This document shows positions 19,204 through 27,732 of a stretch of 64,000 nt of DNA, one piece after another. This DNA comes from a bacterium (GTDB taxonomy: Bacteria > Planctomycetota > Planctomycetia > Pirellulales > Pirellulaceae): assembly GCA_030430075.1 (NCBI GenBank), contig JAUIGN010000012.1:1-64000 (forward strand), given 5' to 3'. Made by a program: the position numbers and the translations under genes. Under the pieces are notes generated by a model. The model made no database searches, was not told where the DNA came from, and saw only the letters and a list, made by a program, of their open reading frames with translations. The first letter of the stretch is position 1. Each line of letters opens with the position of its first letter.

Positions 19204-21942
19204 GTGTCTGACCACGATCCGTCGAAGACGACGAAGCACGAGCCGGCCGGGGAGTCTGCCCCGTCGGGATCCTCGGTGTCTCACCGCGCTGTGCCGCCCA
19301 GCGACGAACGAACCGTAATCTCCAAACGGCGACCGCTACCACCGCCTGAAATCATGCGGCCGGTCAAGCCGGATGAGATTGGTGTCTCGTTGGTCGGCGA
19401 AAAGTTGGCCCATTTTCAGCTTGAAGAGTTCATCGGCGGCGGCGGCATGGGAGCCGTCTTCCGAGCGGTCGACAACACGTTGGGACGAACCGTCGCGGTC
19501 AAAGTGGTCTCCAACGAGAGCACCGACGAAGAGACCCTGCGGCGGTTTCGCAACGAAGCCCAGAGTGCGGCCCGGTTGGACCACCCAAACATCGCTCGTG
19601 TCTACTACGTCGGCGAAGATCAGGGGTGGAACTACATTGTTTTCGAGTACATTGAAGGCGTCAACATTCGGGACCTGGTCGACCACAAAGGCCCGTTGCT
19701 GCTCGAAGAAGCCATCAGCTATACGTTGCAGGTGGCCGAAGCACTGGATCACGCCGCGGAGCGGGATGTTGTCCATCGGGACATCAAGCCGTCCAATGTC
19801 CTGGTGATGCCGGACGGCCGTGTCAAGCTGGTCGACATGGGGCTGGCCCGCTTGCATCATGTCGATTCCCCCTCCGACGACTTGACAGCAACCGGCGTAA
19901 CCCTGGGGACGTTTGACTATATCTCTCCGGAACAGGCACGCGATCCGCGCAGCGCCGATGTGCGGAGCGATCTCTACTCGCTGGGCTGCACACTCTACTA
20001 CATGCTGACCGGGATGCCCCCGTTCCCCGAGGGGACGGTTCTTCAAAAGCTGTTGAGCCATAACAGCGATCCTCCACCGGACCCTCGCGAAGCAAGACCG
20101 GAGATTCCGGACGAGATCGCCGCAATCGCGACGAAGTTGATGGCCAAGCAACCGGGCGCGCGGCACGCTTCGCCCCGAGCACTGGTCAATGACTTGTTGA
20201 AAGTGGCCGACGAATTGGGCATGGCGGGGATTGCGTCGAGAACCGCACCCCTGCGGCGAACGCCGTCCTGGCTGGCAACCATCGACGCCTATGTGCCCTG
20301 GGCGCTGCCCCTGGCCGCGTTGATCGTGGTGGCCACCATCCTCCACTGGGTCTGGCGGGCACCAAGTGTGGATGCGCAACAACTGCCGCGGCCGGTTCTG
20401 GCGGCTGCGCCACAACCGGTTGCCGCCGACCTGGAGCAGGCGCCCGATGCGGATGTCACCGCCGGAGTTGAGGCGGATGCACCGCGTGCGAATGAGGACG
20501 TTTCAGCAGCAGGCGGTGAGGCTTCACCCGTCGAGCCGGCGGCGGACACGACCGGGGACCGCGACAGCGGCCGGAAGTCCGTGTCGCGACCGAGTGGGCG
20601 AGGGGCTGGCGAACCGATGCCTGAACAGAATCCGGACGCCGGGGCGGCGCCGCCTCAAGGATCGCCCGCTGCCGAAAGACCAACGATGGCGGACGAGGGT
20701 ATGGGCGCCGAGTCGGGTACGGCTGCGGCTCCGCCGCCGGAAGAAGGGGCCGGACCGCCGGCGCCAGAGAGTCGACCGGTGCGCTTGGTCGTGGGGCGCC
20801 CCGAGGACTTTTCTGATCCGGTGGTGGTGGTTGTTTCCAGCCTCGAACTCGCGTTCAAGCAGGCGCGGGAGTTGCCCCAGGTGAGCGTCATCGAGTTGGC
20901 GTTCAACGACCGTGAGGTCGCGCCCTTGGCCGCCACGCTGAGCCGCCCGATGACGGTTCGGCCGGCGCCCGGTTACCGGCCCCAGTTGACGTTCCGCCCG
21001 ACAAGCTCGGCACTCGTCACGGAGAAGCCGATGATTCGCCTCACCGGCGGCAAGCTGAGTTGGGAAGACACGCATTTCGTCATTCAGATGCCGTACGAGC
21101 CGATCGACGGCTGTTCGCTCTTCGCGCTGAACCAGGTCGATACAATCGCACTCCGCGATTGCTGGATGACGATGCGCAGCGAATTTGACGGCACGGCCGC
21201 CTTCTTTACCGTCCGGGGTCCGAGGCAGATGATGGCCGATTCAGACGAGGGCCTGCCGATCGTCAAGTCTCCCAGCATCCAGCTCTTACGCTGTGTTGCC
21301 CGCGGCAAAGCGACCTTGGTGCAGGCGACCGAAGGGCTGCCGTTCTGGCTCTCCTGGGAGGATGGTCTTTTTTCGTCGACACAACGGCTGATTGAATCGA
21401 GCGGCCTCACGCGGACGGGCGGCGCAGAGATGATCTCGGTGGACCTGTATCGCGTGACAGTCTCCAGCGATCTGGGGCTGTGCCGGCTTGTTCTGGACGA
21501 TGCCGCACCGGCGATCCCCACGTTGGATCTGACCTGCAATCACTGTGTTGTCCGCGTCGATCAGAATGCGCCCCTGATCGAACATGTCGATGTTCCCTCA
21601 GTTGCCAAAGCGGAGTCGCGACTTGATCGCCGAGGGCAGCAGAATTTCTATGCGGCATCGACCGATGCGGTCTGGCGAATTCATTCGCTGACCGACGGCG
21701 TACAGATTTACCACTGGGATGATCGGGCCGAATTGCCCGAGGCCCGCTGGTTTGCGGAGACATCGTCCGAACGCGTGATCCGCTGGGCCGCTGATCCGGA
21801 CTTGAGATCGTCGCGCGAATACGAACATACGCCCGATGACTTCCAACTGGATGAGAGCCAGCGAAAGAAAGCTGGTTTTGATCAACTGCCGGCTGCCTGG
21901 GCCGCGGACGAGGTTGCCACAAAGAACGGTGCGACGCCCTGA
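19204..21942 (+). CDS. Membrane Ser/Thr protein kinase with large ectodomain (DMG variant)
   Basis: A 912-residue protein. Residues ~65-335 are a PknB-like kinase: glycine loop IGGGGMGAVF 78-87, K100, H191-R-D193, N198 and APE-region ISPEQARD. The magnesium motif is D211-M-G213 rather than DFG; the aspartate is kept, so activity is expected. One membrane helix (about 364-384) is followed by a ~140-residue Ala/Pro/Glu-rich linker and then a ~370-residue extracytoplasmic region (from VRLVVGRPEDFSDP) with beta-rich segments such as IALRDCWMTM and IQLLRCVARG, suggestive of a beta-helix. The start is GTG with a weak AGGG. It lacks the zinc finger of the 6.9-kb kinase. The ligand is unknown. Confidence 0.88.
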   Translation: MSDHDPSKTTKHEPAGESAPSGSSVSHRAVPPSDERTVISKRRPLPPPEIMRPVKPDEIGVSLVGEKLAHFQLEEFIGGGGMGAVFRAVDNTLGRTVAVKVVSNESTDEETLRRFRNEAQSAARLDHPNIARVYYVGEDQGWNYIVFEYIEGVNIRDLVDHKGPLLLEEAISYTLQVAEALDHAAERDVVHRDIKPSNVLVMPDGRVKLVDMGLARLHHVDSPSDDLTATGVTLGTFDYISPEQARDPRSADVRSDLYSLGCTLYYMLTGMPPFPEGTVLQKLLSHNSDPPPDPREARPEIPDEIAAIATKLMAKQPGARHASPRALVNDLLKVADELGMAGIASRTAPLRRTPSWLATIDAYVPWALPLAALIVVATILHWVWRAPSVDAQQLPRPVLAAAPQPVAADLEQAPDADVTAGVEADAPRANEDVSAAGGEASPVEPAADTTGDRDSGRKSVSRPSGRGAGEPMPEQNPDAGAAPPQGSPAAERPTMADEGMGAESGTAAAPPPEEGAGPPAPESRPVRLVVGRPEDFSDPVVVVVSSLELAFKQARELPQVSVIELAFNDREVAPLAATLSRPMTVRPAPGYRPQLTFRPTSSALVTEKPMIRLTGGKLSWEDTHFVIQMPYEPIDGCSLFALNQVDTIALRDCWMTMRSEFDGTAAFFTVRGPRQMMADSDEGLPIVKSPSIQLLRCVARGKATLVQATEGLPFWLSWEDGLFSSTQRLIESSGLTRTGGAEMISVDLYRVTVSSDLGLCRLVLDDAAPAIPTLDLTCNHCVVRVDQNAPLIEHVDVPSVAKAESRLDRRGQQNFYAASTDAVWRIHSLTDGVQIYHWDDRAELPEARWFAETSSERVIRWAADPDLRSSREYEHTPDDFQLDESQRKKAGFDQLPAAWAADEVATKNGATP

Positions 21943-21960
21943 GCACGGCTCGCACAACGG

Positions 21961-22020
21961 CTCGGCGCACGTATTGGACGCGCTCACGTGCTCGGCGCGG
22001 GTCCTGGACGTGCTCACGTG
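21961..22020. repeat. 30-bp tandem repeat, 2 copies plus partial
   Basis: Units at 21961-21990 and 21991-22020 share CTCGGCGC and end in GCTCACGTG, with five differences. The third partial unit begins at 22021 and runs directly into the 52-bp dispersed element. Confidence 0.88.
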
Positions 22021-22070
22021 CTCGGCGCGGGTCTCCGACCCCGCCGAAACCGCCGACCGAAGGTCTCCAC
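22019..22070 (+). repeat. Dispersed 52-bp element, copy 1 (exact inverse of 26743-26794)
   Basis: All 52 bases equal the reverse complement of 26743-26794. The element includes GGGTCTCCGACCC, which can form a 5-bp hairpin, and CGCCGACCGAAGGTCTCCAC at its end. In both places it directly follows a tandem array whose units contain the TGCTCGGCGCG or TGCACGGCGCG core. Confidence 0.95.
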
Positions 22071-22519
22071 CGCCTCCCCTGGGTCCCATCGCCCCCGAAC
22101 GATACTTGCAACGACAATCATCCAGCGCGAGTCACCAGTTCGTCGCAACTTGCGGTGAACCTTCCCAAATCGCCGCGTCTCTCAGCCTGAACGCGTTGCG
22201 TTAGCTCGAACACCGTTCAATTGGAGGCCGGTGATCGCATCCGCAACGTGTTCGTCGAAAAAATGTTAACGCTTCCACGAGGCATCCGCGGTTCCCGATA
22301 CCTCGTTGGAAAACAACGACCCACGAAATCCGGCCTTCTTGGGGCATTGGTACGACAGCGCAACGCCGTGGCTGTTTGCACAATAGGTTGAAGCTGGCGT
22401 CATCGTGATGGCACAGGACGTTATGGCCGAATCCGAACTTGGCGCTGTAGCGTGAGTGACGTACGGAATGTCCTGTAGAGCATCACCTACCGACGTGCGG
22501 TATCCAATGGGACGGCATT

Positions 22520-22545
22520 GGGGCGAACGCCCGGCGGCTGATGAA
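22520..22545 (-). repeat. Diverged copy of the 17.3-kb hairpin element
   Basis: Read on the minus strand it begins TTCATCAGCCGCCGGGCG and continues TTCGCCCC, matching 23 of 26 bases of the 17311 element. The changes keep, and even lengthen, the hairpin stem (GGGCG-TT-CGCCC here). Confidence 0.7.
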
Positions 22546-22683
22546 CTGCCCGTGCTAGCGACCGGTTTGCTCGGCACCCAGCAGATAATGAATGGTTCGG
22601 GGCATGCTCGGTTTGCCGCAACGCGAGCCGGCCACCTGCCGGGGAATGCCTTCAACAACGTTGCGGACATCCGTCCGTTCGAA

Positions 22684-23604
22684 TCAGCGTTGAAGTGTTT
22701 CCCAGTCGAGTCCCACGTCCTGGCACGCGGCCGCATGTGTCAGGGCTCCCACGCTGATTCGATCGATGCCTGTTTCGGCGATACCTCGGACGGTCTCCAG
22801 GCGAACGCCACCGGAGGCCTCCAGGACCACGGGCAATTGGGCGGCATCGCGTTCCCGCACAGCGGTCGCCAGCATCTGGTTGTTCATGTTGTCCAGCAGT
22901 ACGATGTCCGGCGCGGCGGCCAGGGCCGTCCGGAATTGATCGAGCGTATCGACCTCGATCTCAATCGGGACGTGCTGGGCCGGTTCCTCGCCCAGGTAGC
23001 CGCTCACGAAGGAGCGTGCTTGCACGATCGCCGCCGCCGGATCGAGATCGGCATGGGCCAGGTGGTTGTCTTTGATCAGCACGGCATCGAAGAGGCCCGT
23101 GCGATGGTTGTGGCCGCCGCCCGAGCGTACGGCAAACTTTTCCAGCCGACGCCAGCCGGGCGTGGTTTTGCGCGTGTCATAGATCCGCGCCGACGTGCCG
23201 TCCACAGCACGAACGTATCGGCGGGTCAGCGTGGCGATCCCACTAAGCCGTCCGATCAGGTTGAGGACAATCCGCTCGGACGTCAACAGGTCGCGGGTCG
23301 ACCCTTCCAGTTGGCAGACCGGTTGGTTCGCTTCGACCGGATCCCCCTCAACCGCATCCGGGTGCCAGGCGACGTCGACCTGCATCTCCAGTAAGGCAAG
23401 TTTCGCTGCCTCGAGCCCGGCGATGACGCCGGGTTGGCGAGCCACGATTTGGGCACTTCCCCGCGCCGATTCGGAAACCAGTCCCATCGTGGTGAGGTCC
23501 ATCCCGCGATCCAGGTCCTCGCGCACCGCGAGCCGAATCAGGTGTCGACAGTCGTCAATCGTCTGCTCGTCCCACTCCACCTGAGCAAATTCCGCAGTCC
23601 CCAT
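22684..23604 (-). CDS. nadC: Quinolinate (nicotinate-nucleotide) phosphoribosyltransferase
   Basis: A 306-residue enzyme that converts quinolinate and PRPP to nicotinate mononucleotide, CO2 and pyrophosphate in NAD synthesis. Family signatures include REDLDRGMDLTT, SERIVLNLIGRLSGIAT, YDTRKTTPGWRRLEKFAVRS and GGGHNHRTGLFDAVLIKDNH, followed by IEIEVDTLDQFR, PDIVLLDNM and LEASGGVRLE. The conserved arginines and lysines for the phosphates are present. The start MGTAEF at 23604 has GGGGAG six bases upstream; a start ten codons earlier is less likely. nadA and nadB are not nearby. The next gene is divergent. Confidence 0.96.
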   Translation of the reverse strand: MGTAEFAQVEWDEQTIDDCRHLIRLAVREDLDRGMDLTTMGLVSESARGSAQIVARQPGVIAGLEAAKLALLEMQVDVAWHPDAVEGDPVEANQPVCQLEGSTRDLLTSERIVLNLIGRLSGIATLTRRYVRAVDGTSARIYDTRKTTPGWRRLEKFAVRSGGGHNHRTGLFDAVLIKDNHLAHADLDPAAAIVQARSFVSGYLGEEPAQHVPIEIEVDTLDQFRTALAAAPDIVLLDNMNNQMLATAVRERDAAQLPVVLEASGGVRLETVRGIAETGIDRISVGALTHAAACQDVGLDWETLQR

Positions 23605-23796
23605 AGATGTCTCCCCTGCAATCGACGGATTCAATCGGTGGTCGTATCATAATGCCTGGCGTCAAGTTGCCCACCGCCGCGCGCAGGTGCGAGGCCGGCC
23701 AAGACCGCGACCCGGTCTGGTTGAGTTGGGGCCAATCGACGACACTCGTATGTGTGGTCGAGATGAAGGCGAACGGGGGGACGGCAGAGTAGGACG

Positions 23797-24285
23797 ATGG
23801 CTGAGTCTCGGACGACGATCACCGACGGCGTGGGAAGCGCGTTTGCTTTCCGCGGCCGTGATCGGTCCTGCGTGGCAGCACTCGCCGCCGTGGCGCTGGC
23901 CGCGATCGGTGTGCAGGTCTGGTTGGGAGGACCGTCAACGACGTGGCATCACGCGGATGGGGCGTATGTCGATCCCAGCTACGTCGATCTGAGCCGCCCG
24001 TTGCCCGTGGAGCGTCTCCCCGCGGTCCAGGCCGGATTTCGTTTGGACGTCAATCGTGCCGAGTGGCCGGAATGGACCCTGCTCCCCCGGATCGGTGAAA
24101 CGCTGGCGAGGAGAATTATTGCGACGCGTGACCGAGTTGGCCGGTTCGAAACGCACGACGACCTGCTGGATGTCTCCGGGATTGGACCGAAGACGCTCGC
24201 GCAGATGCGACCTTACCTGTTGCCGATCACGCCGGCCGATCGATCGGGGAAACGAGCGAAGCTGCGATCGCCCGCAAAGCATTGA
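23797..24285 (+). CDS. ComEA-like membrane-anchored helix-hairpin-helix protein
   Basis: 162 residues. One membrane helix near the N-terminus (about 28-44, AALAAVALAAIGVQVWL) is followed by a short linker. A ComEA-type HhH motif comes next: DVNRAEWPEWTLLPRIGETLARRIIATRDRVGRFETHDDLLDVSGIGPKTLAQMRPYL, given here only by its positions 84-142, with the two hairpins LLPRIGETLA and VSGIGPKTLA. Such proteins bind double-stranded DNA non-specifically outside the membrane, as in competence, though many homologues have unknown roles. It is divergent from nadC and lies 101 bp upstream of uvrB, so co-transcription with a DNA repair gene is possible. Confidence 0.8.
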   Translation: MAESRTTITDGVGSAFAFRGRDRSCVAALAAVALAAIGVQVWLGGPSTTWHHADGAYVDPSYVDLSRPLPVERLPAVQAGFRLDVNRAEWPEWTLLPRIGETLARRIIATRDRVGRFETHDDLLDVSGIGPKTLAQMRPYLLPITPADRSGKRAKLRSPAKH

Positions 24286-24386
24286 ACTCGGCACCGCGGC
24301 GGGATGAACGAACGTTGCTTCACACAGCTGGCGGCAGGTGAGGTGTGCGAACTTCGTGGACATGGTAAAGGCTGTTGGAATCGACG

Positions 24387-26453
24387 ATGAACTTTGACCT
24401 TGAAGCGCCCTACGAACCGGCCGGCGATCAGCCGAAAGCCATCGAAGCGCTTGTTTCCGGCCTCCAAGAGGGGCGGCGTGACCAGGTTCTGCTGGGCGTG
24501 ACCGGTTCCGGTAAGACGTTCACGATGGCCAACGTGATCCAGCAGGTGCAGCGTCCGACGCTGGTGATTTCTCACAACAAGACGTTGGCCGCCCAACTGT
24601 ATTCCGAATTCAAACAGTTTTTTCCCCGCAACGCCGTCCATTACTTCGTCAGCTACTACGACTACTACCAGCCGGAAGCCTACATTCCGCAACGCGATAT
24701 CTACATCGAGAAAGATGCCTCGATCAACTCCGAAATTGACCGGCTGCGGCTGGCTTCGACCAGTTCGCTGGTGAGCCGGAGGGATGTCATTATCGTGGCC
24801 AGCGTCTCCAGTATCTACGGCCTTGGTTCGCCGGAGGATTACAAGCAGATGATGGTCTCGCTGCGGACGGGACAGTCGATCGACCGGGATGAGATGCTGA
24901 TGAAGTTGGTCGATATTCAATACCAACGCAACGACGTCTCGTTCGAACGGGGGCGGTTCCGAGTTCGTGGAGACTGCGTCGAACTGTGGCCTTCCTATGA
25001 AGAGTTTGCCTACCGGATCGAGTTCTGGGGCGATGAAGTTGACAAACTTGCCTATATCAATCCGACCAGCGGCGAGACGCTTTCCACGGAGGACCAACTG
25101 TTCGTCTATCCGGCCAAGCATTTCGTGTTGCCGGAAGAGCGCATTGCGAATGCGATCGAGAGCATCAAAGCCGAATTGGAAGGGCAACTGGAAAAGTTTC
25201 GCGAACAAGGAAAACTGCTGGAAGCCCAGCGCCTGGCAGCCCGAACACGGTTCGACATCGAGATGATGATGGAGGTAGGCCATTGTCCGGGGATCGAGAA
25301 CTACAGCCATCCGCTCTCCGGGCGACCGCCCGGCGAACCGCCCCACACGCTGTACAGTTTCTTTCCCGACGATTACCTGCTGATGATCGACGAATCCCAC
25401 GTTACGATCCCGCAGATTCGAGCGATGTACGCGGGTGACCGGAGCCGCAAGATGACGCTCGTCGAGCACGGCTTCCGCCTTCCCAGCGCTTTGGAGAACC
25501 GGCCGCTGCGCTTCGAGGAGTGGGAAGAACGGGGGAAACAGGTGATCCACGTTTCCGCCACGCCGGACGACTATGAACTTGAGAAAGCGGGCGGCGAGAT
25601 CGTCGAACAGATTATTCGACCGACCGGCCTCTTGGACCCGATTGTCGAACTGTCGCCGGCCGCAAACCAGGTGCCGCACCTGCTGGAGCAGATCAAAGAG
25701 CGGTCGGCCGTCGACGAGCGGGTGCTGGTAACCGCGCTGACCAAGCGATTGGCCGAGGACCTGGCCGCCTTCTTGAACGGCAAGGGAGTCAAGGCAAAAT
25801 GGCTGCATAGCGAATTGAACGCGTTTGAACGCGTGGACCTGTTGCGCGACCTGCGGGAAGGTAAATTCGAGGCCCTGATCGGCGTCAATCTGCTCCGTGA
25901 AGGCCTGGACTTGCCGGAAGTCTCTCTGGTCGCCATCCTCGACGCGGACAAGGAGGGGTTCCTCCGCAGCGAAACTTCGCTGATTCAGACGATCGGTCGT
26001 TCGGCGCGGAACGTCAACGCCAAGGTCATCCTGTACGCCGACAAGGTGACGGACTCGATGCAGGCGGCGATTGACGAGACGCAGCGGCGTCGCACCGCCC
26101 AGGAAGCTTACAACAAGGAGCACGGAATCACACCGCAGACCGTACTGAAGAACATTCGCGCCGGGATCGAGGCGACCGCAGCTGCCCACCGACAAGCGAA
26201 TGCGGCGGTCGGGCGAACGGATGAGACGGTCTACGTAACCGAAGAGTACATCAACGAATTAGAGGCGGAAATGCTGGAAGCCGCCGAGCAACTCGAATTC
26301 GAACGAGCGGGCGTGATCCGTGACCGAATTACCCAACTGCGCGAAGAGATCGGCACACCACTCGACGAGGTCGAGGCCAAGCCGCCCGCCAGGAAACGCC
26401 GCGGCCGGCGCGGTGGCAGCGGCGGTAAGATTCCTCGCCCGAAGCGCGGTTAG
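24387..26453 (+). CDS. uvrB: Excinuclease ABC subunit B
   Basis: A 688-residue nucleotide excision repair helicase. It shows YEPAGDQPKAIEAL at the N-terminus, Walker A GVTGSGKT (37-44), the beta-hairpin region YVSYYDYYQPEAY-like (FVSYYDYYQPEAYIP) used for damage verification, DESH, the motif VI region QTIGRSARN, and a C-terminal UVR motif (LEAEMLEAAEQLEFERAGVI) for UvrC/UvrA contacts. Length is typical. ATG 24387 is preferred by family N-termini; a TTG at 24375 is closer to AAAGG and cannot be excluded. It is followed by a repeat-filled gap. uvrA and uvrC are not in the window. Confidence 0.97.
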   Translation: MNFDLEAPYEPAGDQPKAIEALVSGLQEGRRDQVLLGVTGSGKTFTMANVIQQVQRPTLVISHNKTLAAQLYSEFKQFFPRNAVHYFVSYYDYYQPEAYIPQRDIYIEKDASINSEIDRLRLASTSSLVSRRDVIIVASVSSIYGLGSPEDYKQMMVSLRTGQSIDRDEMLMKLVDIQYQRNDVSFERGRFRVRGDCVELWPSYEEFAYRIEFWGDEVDKLAYINPTSGETLSTEDQLFVYPAKHFVLPEERIANAIESIKAELEGQLEKFREQGKLLEAQRLAARTRFDIEMMMEVGHCPGIENYSHPLSGRPPGEPPHTLYSFFPDDYLLMIDESHVTIPQIRAMYAGDRSRKMTLVEHGFRLPSALENRPLRFEEWEERGKQVIHVSATPDDYELEKAGGEIVEQIIRPTGLLDPIVELSPAANQVPHLLEQIKERSAVDERVLVTALTKRLAEDLAAFLNGKGVKAKWLHSELNAFERVDLLRDLREGKFEALIGVNLLREGLDLPEVSLVAILDADKEGFLRSETSLIQTIGRSARNVNAKVILYADKVTDSMQAAIDETQRRRTAQEAYNKEHGITPQTVLKNIRAGIEATAAAHRQANAAVGRTDETVYVTEEYINELEAEMLEAAEQLEFERAGVIRDRITQLREEIGTPLDEVEAKPPARKRRGRRGGSGGKIPRPKRG

Positions 26454-26505
26454 CGATCCGCCCGGTCCGACCACGGGCATCGGCGAAACGAGGGCAGGCA
26501 TCTCG

Positions 26506-26609
26506 ATTGATCCTTGCGCAGCGAATGGACCAGGACGACCAACGGGAGTCCGCAGATTTCTCGGCCGCGTGTTGCTTGCCGAAGACTCTTTTGCCGCGCA
26601 GCCGTCAAT
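26506..26609 (+). repeat. Dispersed ~104-bp repeat, copy 2
   Basis: The same orientation and about 90% identity to 5240-5342, with one extra base near 26557. It starts 53 bp after the uvrB stop. The similarity ends abruptly at CCGTCAAT in both copies. Confidence 0.85.
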
Positions 26610-26742
26610 AAGTTTTCCTGCTGGCGCCTATCGCTCGGCGAGCGCCGCAGCGAAACGCCTCGTTTGTCGTGAGGACAGCGATGGGATTGGCCCCCCGTGC
26701 TTGAGGAACTTGGGTATTTCGATGTCGATCGAGGAGAGGAAG

Positions 26743-26794
26743 GTGGAGACCTTCGGTCGGCGGTTTCGGCGGGGTCGGAGACCCGCGCCGAGCA
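26743..26794 (-). repeat. Dispersed 52-bp element, copy 2 (exact inverse of 22019-22070)
   Basis: Exact reverse complement of the copy at 22.0 kb. Its last 11 bases overlap the first unit of the adjoining tandem array at 26784. Confidence 0.95.
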
Positions 26795-26880
26795 GGATGC
26801 GGGAGGGCGCGCCGAGCAGGATGCGCGAGGGGCGCGCCGTGCAGGATGCGGGAGGGCGCGCCGTGCAGGATGCGCGAGGG
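26784..26880. repeat. 24-25-bp tandem array, 4 copies
   Basis: Units at 26784, 26808, 26833 and 26857. Units 1 and 2 carry CGAGCAGG and units 3 and 4 CGTGCAGG. Units 1 and 3 carry GCGGGAGG and units 2 and 4 GCGCGAGG. This suggests a two-step expansion: a 24-bp pair first, then duplication of the pair with one change. Confidence 0.93.
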
Positions 26881-26883
26881 CGC

Positions 26884-26911
26884 ATAGAAAAGGGCGGCCT
26901 GGCGGCCGCCC
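26884..26911 (-). terminator. Rho-independent terminator of the 92-residue gene
   Basis: On the minus strand GGGCGGCC, a GCCA loop and GGCCGCCC form an 8-bp perfect stem followed by TTTTCTA. It lies about 33 bp after the stop codon at 26945. Confidence 0.85.
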
Positions 26912-26944
26912 ATGTTTCATCAGGAACCTGGTCCGGTGGGCGAC

Positions 26945-27223
26945 TCAGGCACCCGTGCCGGCCAGGCCAAGTGCTGTGATCTCTTGCTCCAGGGCGGCGA
27001 ACCGTCCGGCGGCGCGGAACTGCTTGACCAGCATCGAACGGCCGGTCTTGGTCCAGACGCCGATCGACCGAATGGCGGCTTTTGTGGCGGGATCGAGGAA
27101 GGTCACTTTGGTGGGAGTGATATCGTCGATCGTGACTCCCGCATCGCTTTGCGAGTAGTTCACGAGCAACTCGACCTTGCGATTGGTCTCATCGTCCTCC
27201 CACACAGATTGGTAACTGTTCAT
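26945..27223 (-). CDS. Small conserved-looking protein of unknown function (92 aa)
   Basis: I do not recognise the family. The protein is soluble, without signal or membrane segment: an acidic N-terminus (MNSYQSVWEDDETNRKVELL), a probable beta-rich middle (VTIDDITPTKVTFLDP) and an amphipathic C-terminal helix (LVKQFRAAGRFAALEQEITA). ATG 27223 has GGGAGTG at good spacing. An intrinsic terminator follows, and upstream are a TATACT hexamer (27319-27314) and an A/T-rich tract. This makes it one of the best-delimited single-gene units in the window, and argues that the small protein is genuinely and perhaps strongly expressed. Codon use matches the neighbours. Confidence 0.75.
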   Translation of the reverse strand: MNSYQSVWEDDETNRKVELLVNYSQSDAGVTIDDITPTKVTFLDPATKAAIRSIGVWTKTGRSMLVKQFRAAGRFAALEQEITALGLAGTGA

Positions 27224-27732
27224 TGCATCACTCCCATGAAAATTGAAGGTCCGGAAACGAAAAAACGCGCTGTGCTACCCTGGGCCACACCCGGGGGCCG
27301 GCGCGAATTCCGCAGTATAGATAGAAAATCGGTTTTTGGCCGCAGCAGTTGAATCGGATTTCCAAAAAAACGGAAAAATTTTTCCCCGCCTTCACAGTCG
27401 CCCAGCATCGTCGCTGGGTCCACCGGCGGAGAACGCTCGGACACGGGGTGGGCGCATCGGCGTCGGATGCTCGAGCTTGGAGTCTGCGGGCTCCAGAACC
27501 GCCGTTCCGCGCGCCGGGCAGCTAGGTTGTGCCGGGCAGCTAGATTCTCCTCGTTGCCGGGGCGCAGCGGGCTACTGGTCGGCCAGGATTTCCGCCATAA
27601 TTATGGCCTTCCGACCGGACGACCTCGGCTCGCCGGCCTCTCAACCGCGGCCCGCGGAGCAGGCACGGCCCTCCCAGGTATTGCCCTGATTGGTGTGGCC
27701 GGCATGGCCCGCCACGATCGCTCGAAACCACG
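27224..27732. other. Divergent regulatory region with A/T-rich tract and tandem repeat
   Basis: This 509-bp region separates the small minus-strand gene from the ABC-F gene. On the small-gene side a -10-like TATACT lies on the minus strand at 27319-27314, about 90 bp from the start codon. Behind it are an A-run and the 14-bp perfect palindrome GGAAAAATTTTTCC at 27372-27385, unusual in this GC-rich DNA and possibly an UP-like or protein-binding element. On the other side is an 18-bp tandem repeat. No gene is seen. Confidence 0.6.
27511..27546. repeat. 18-bp tandem repeat, 2 copies
   Basis: Two adjoining units with the core GCCGGGCAGCTAG at 27511-27528 and 27529-27546, two differences. Confidence 0.88.

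Larger units (their letters stand above)
21943..22683. other. Repeat-rich intergenic region
   Basis: A 741-bp gap between convergent genes. The left third contains a 30-bp tandem repeat and the 52-bp element shared with 26.7 kb. A diverged copy of the 17.3-kb hairpin element lies at 22520-22545. The minus-strand frame from 22736 to 22266 stays open through most of the gap and ends in a somewhat protein-like stretch (HGVALSYQCPKKAGFRG), but it overlaps nadC and lacks a ribosome-binding site; I do not call it a gene. Confidence 0.6.

Noticed and set aside
22266..22736. A 156-codon minus-strand frame in the gap before nadC
   Set aside because: It overlaps the nadC end, has no ribosome-binding site, and contains the hairpin repeat; most of it has the composition of non-coding sequence.
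24213..26195. A 660-codon open frame opposite uvrB
   Set aside because: Mirror frame of uvrB without start signals or recognisable domains.
26784..26880. Possible CRISPR array
   Set aside because: Units abut directly without unique spacers and vary internally; no cas gene is nearby. It is a simple tandem array. The same holds for the arrays at 9.6, 40.3 and 47.2 kb.
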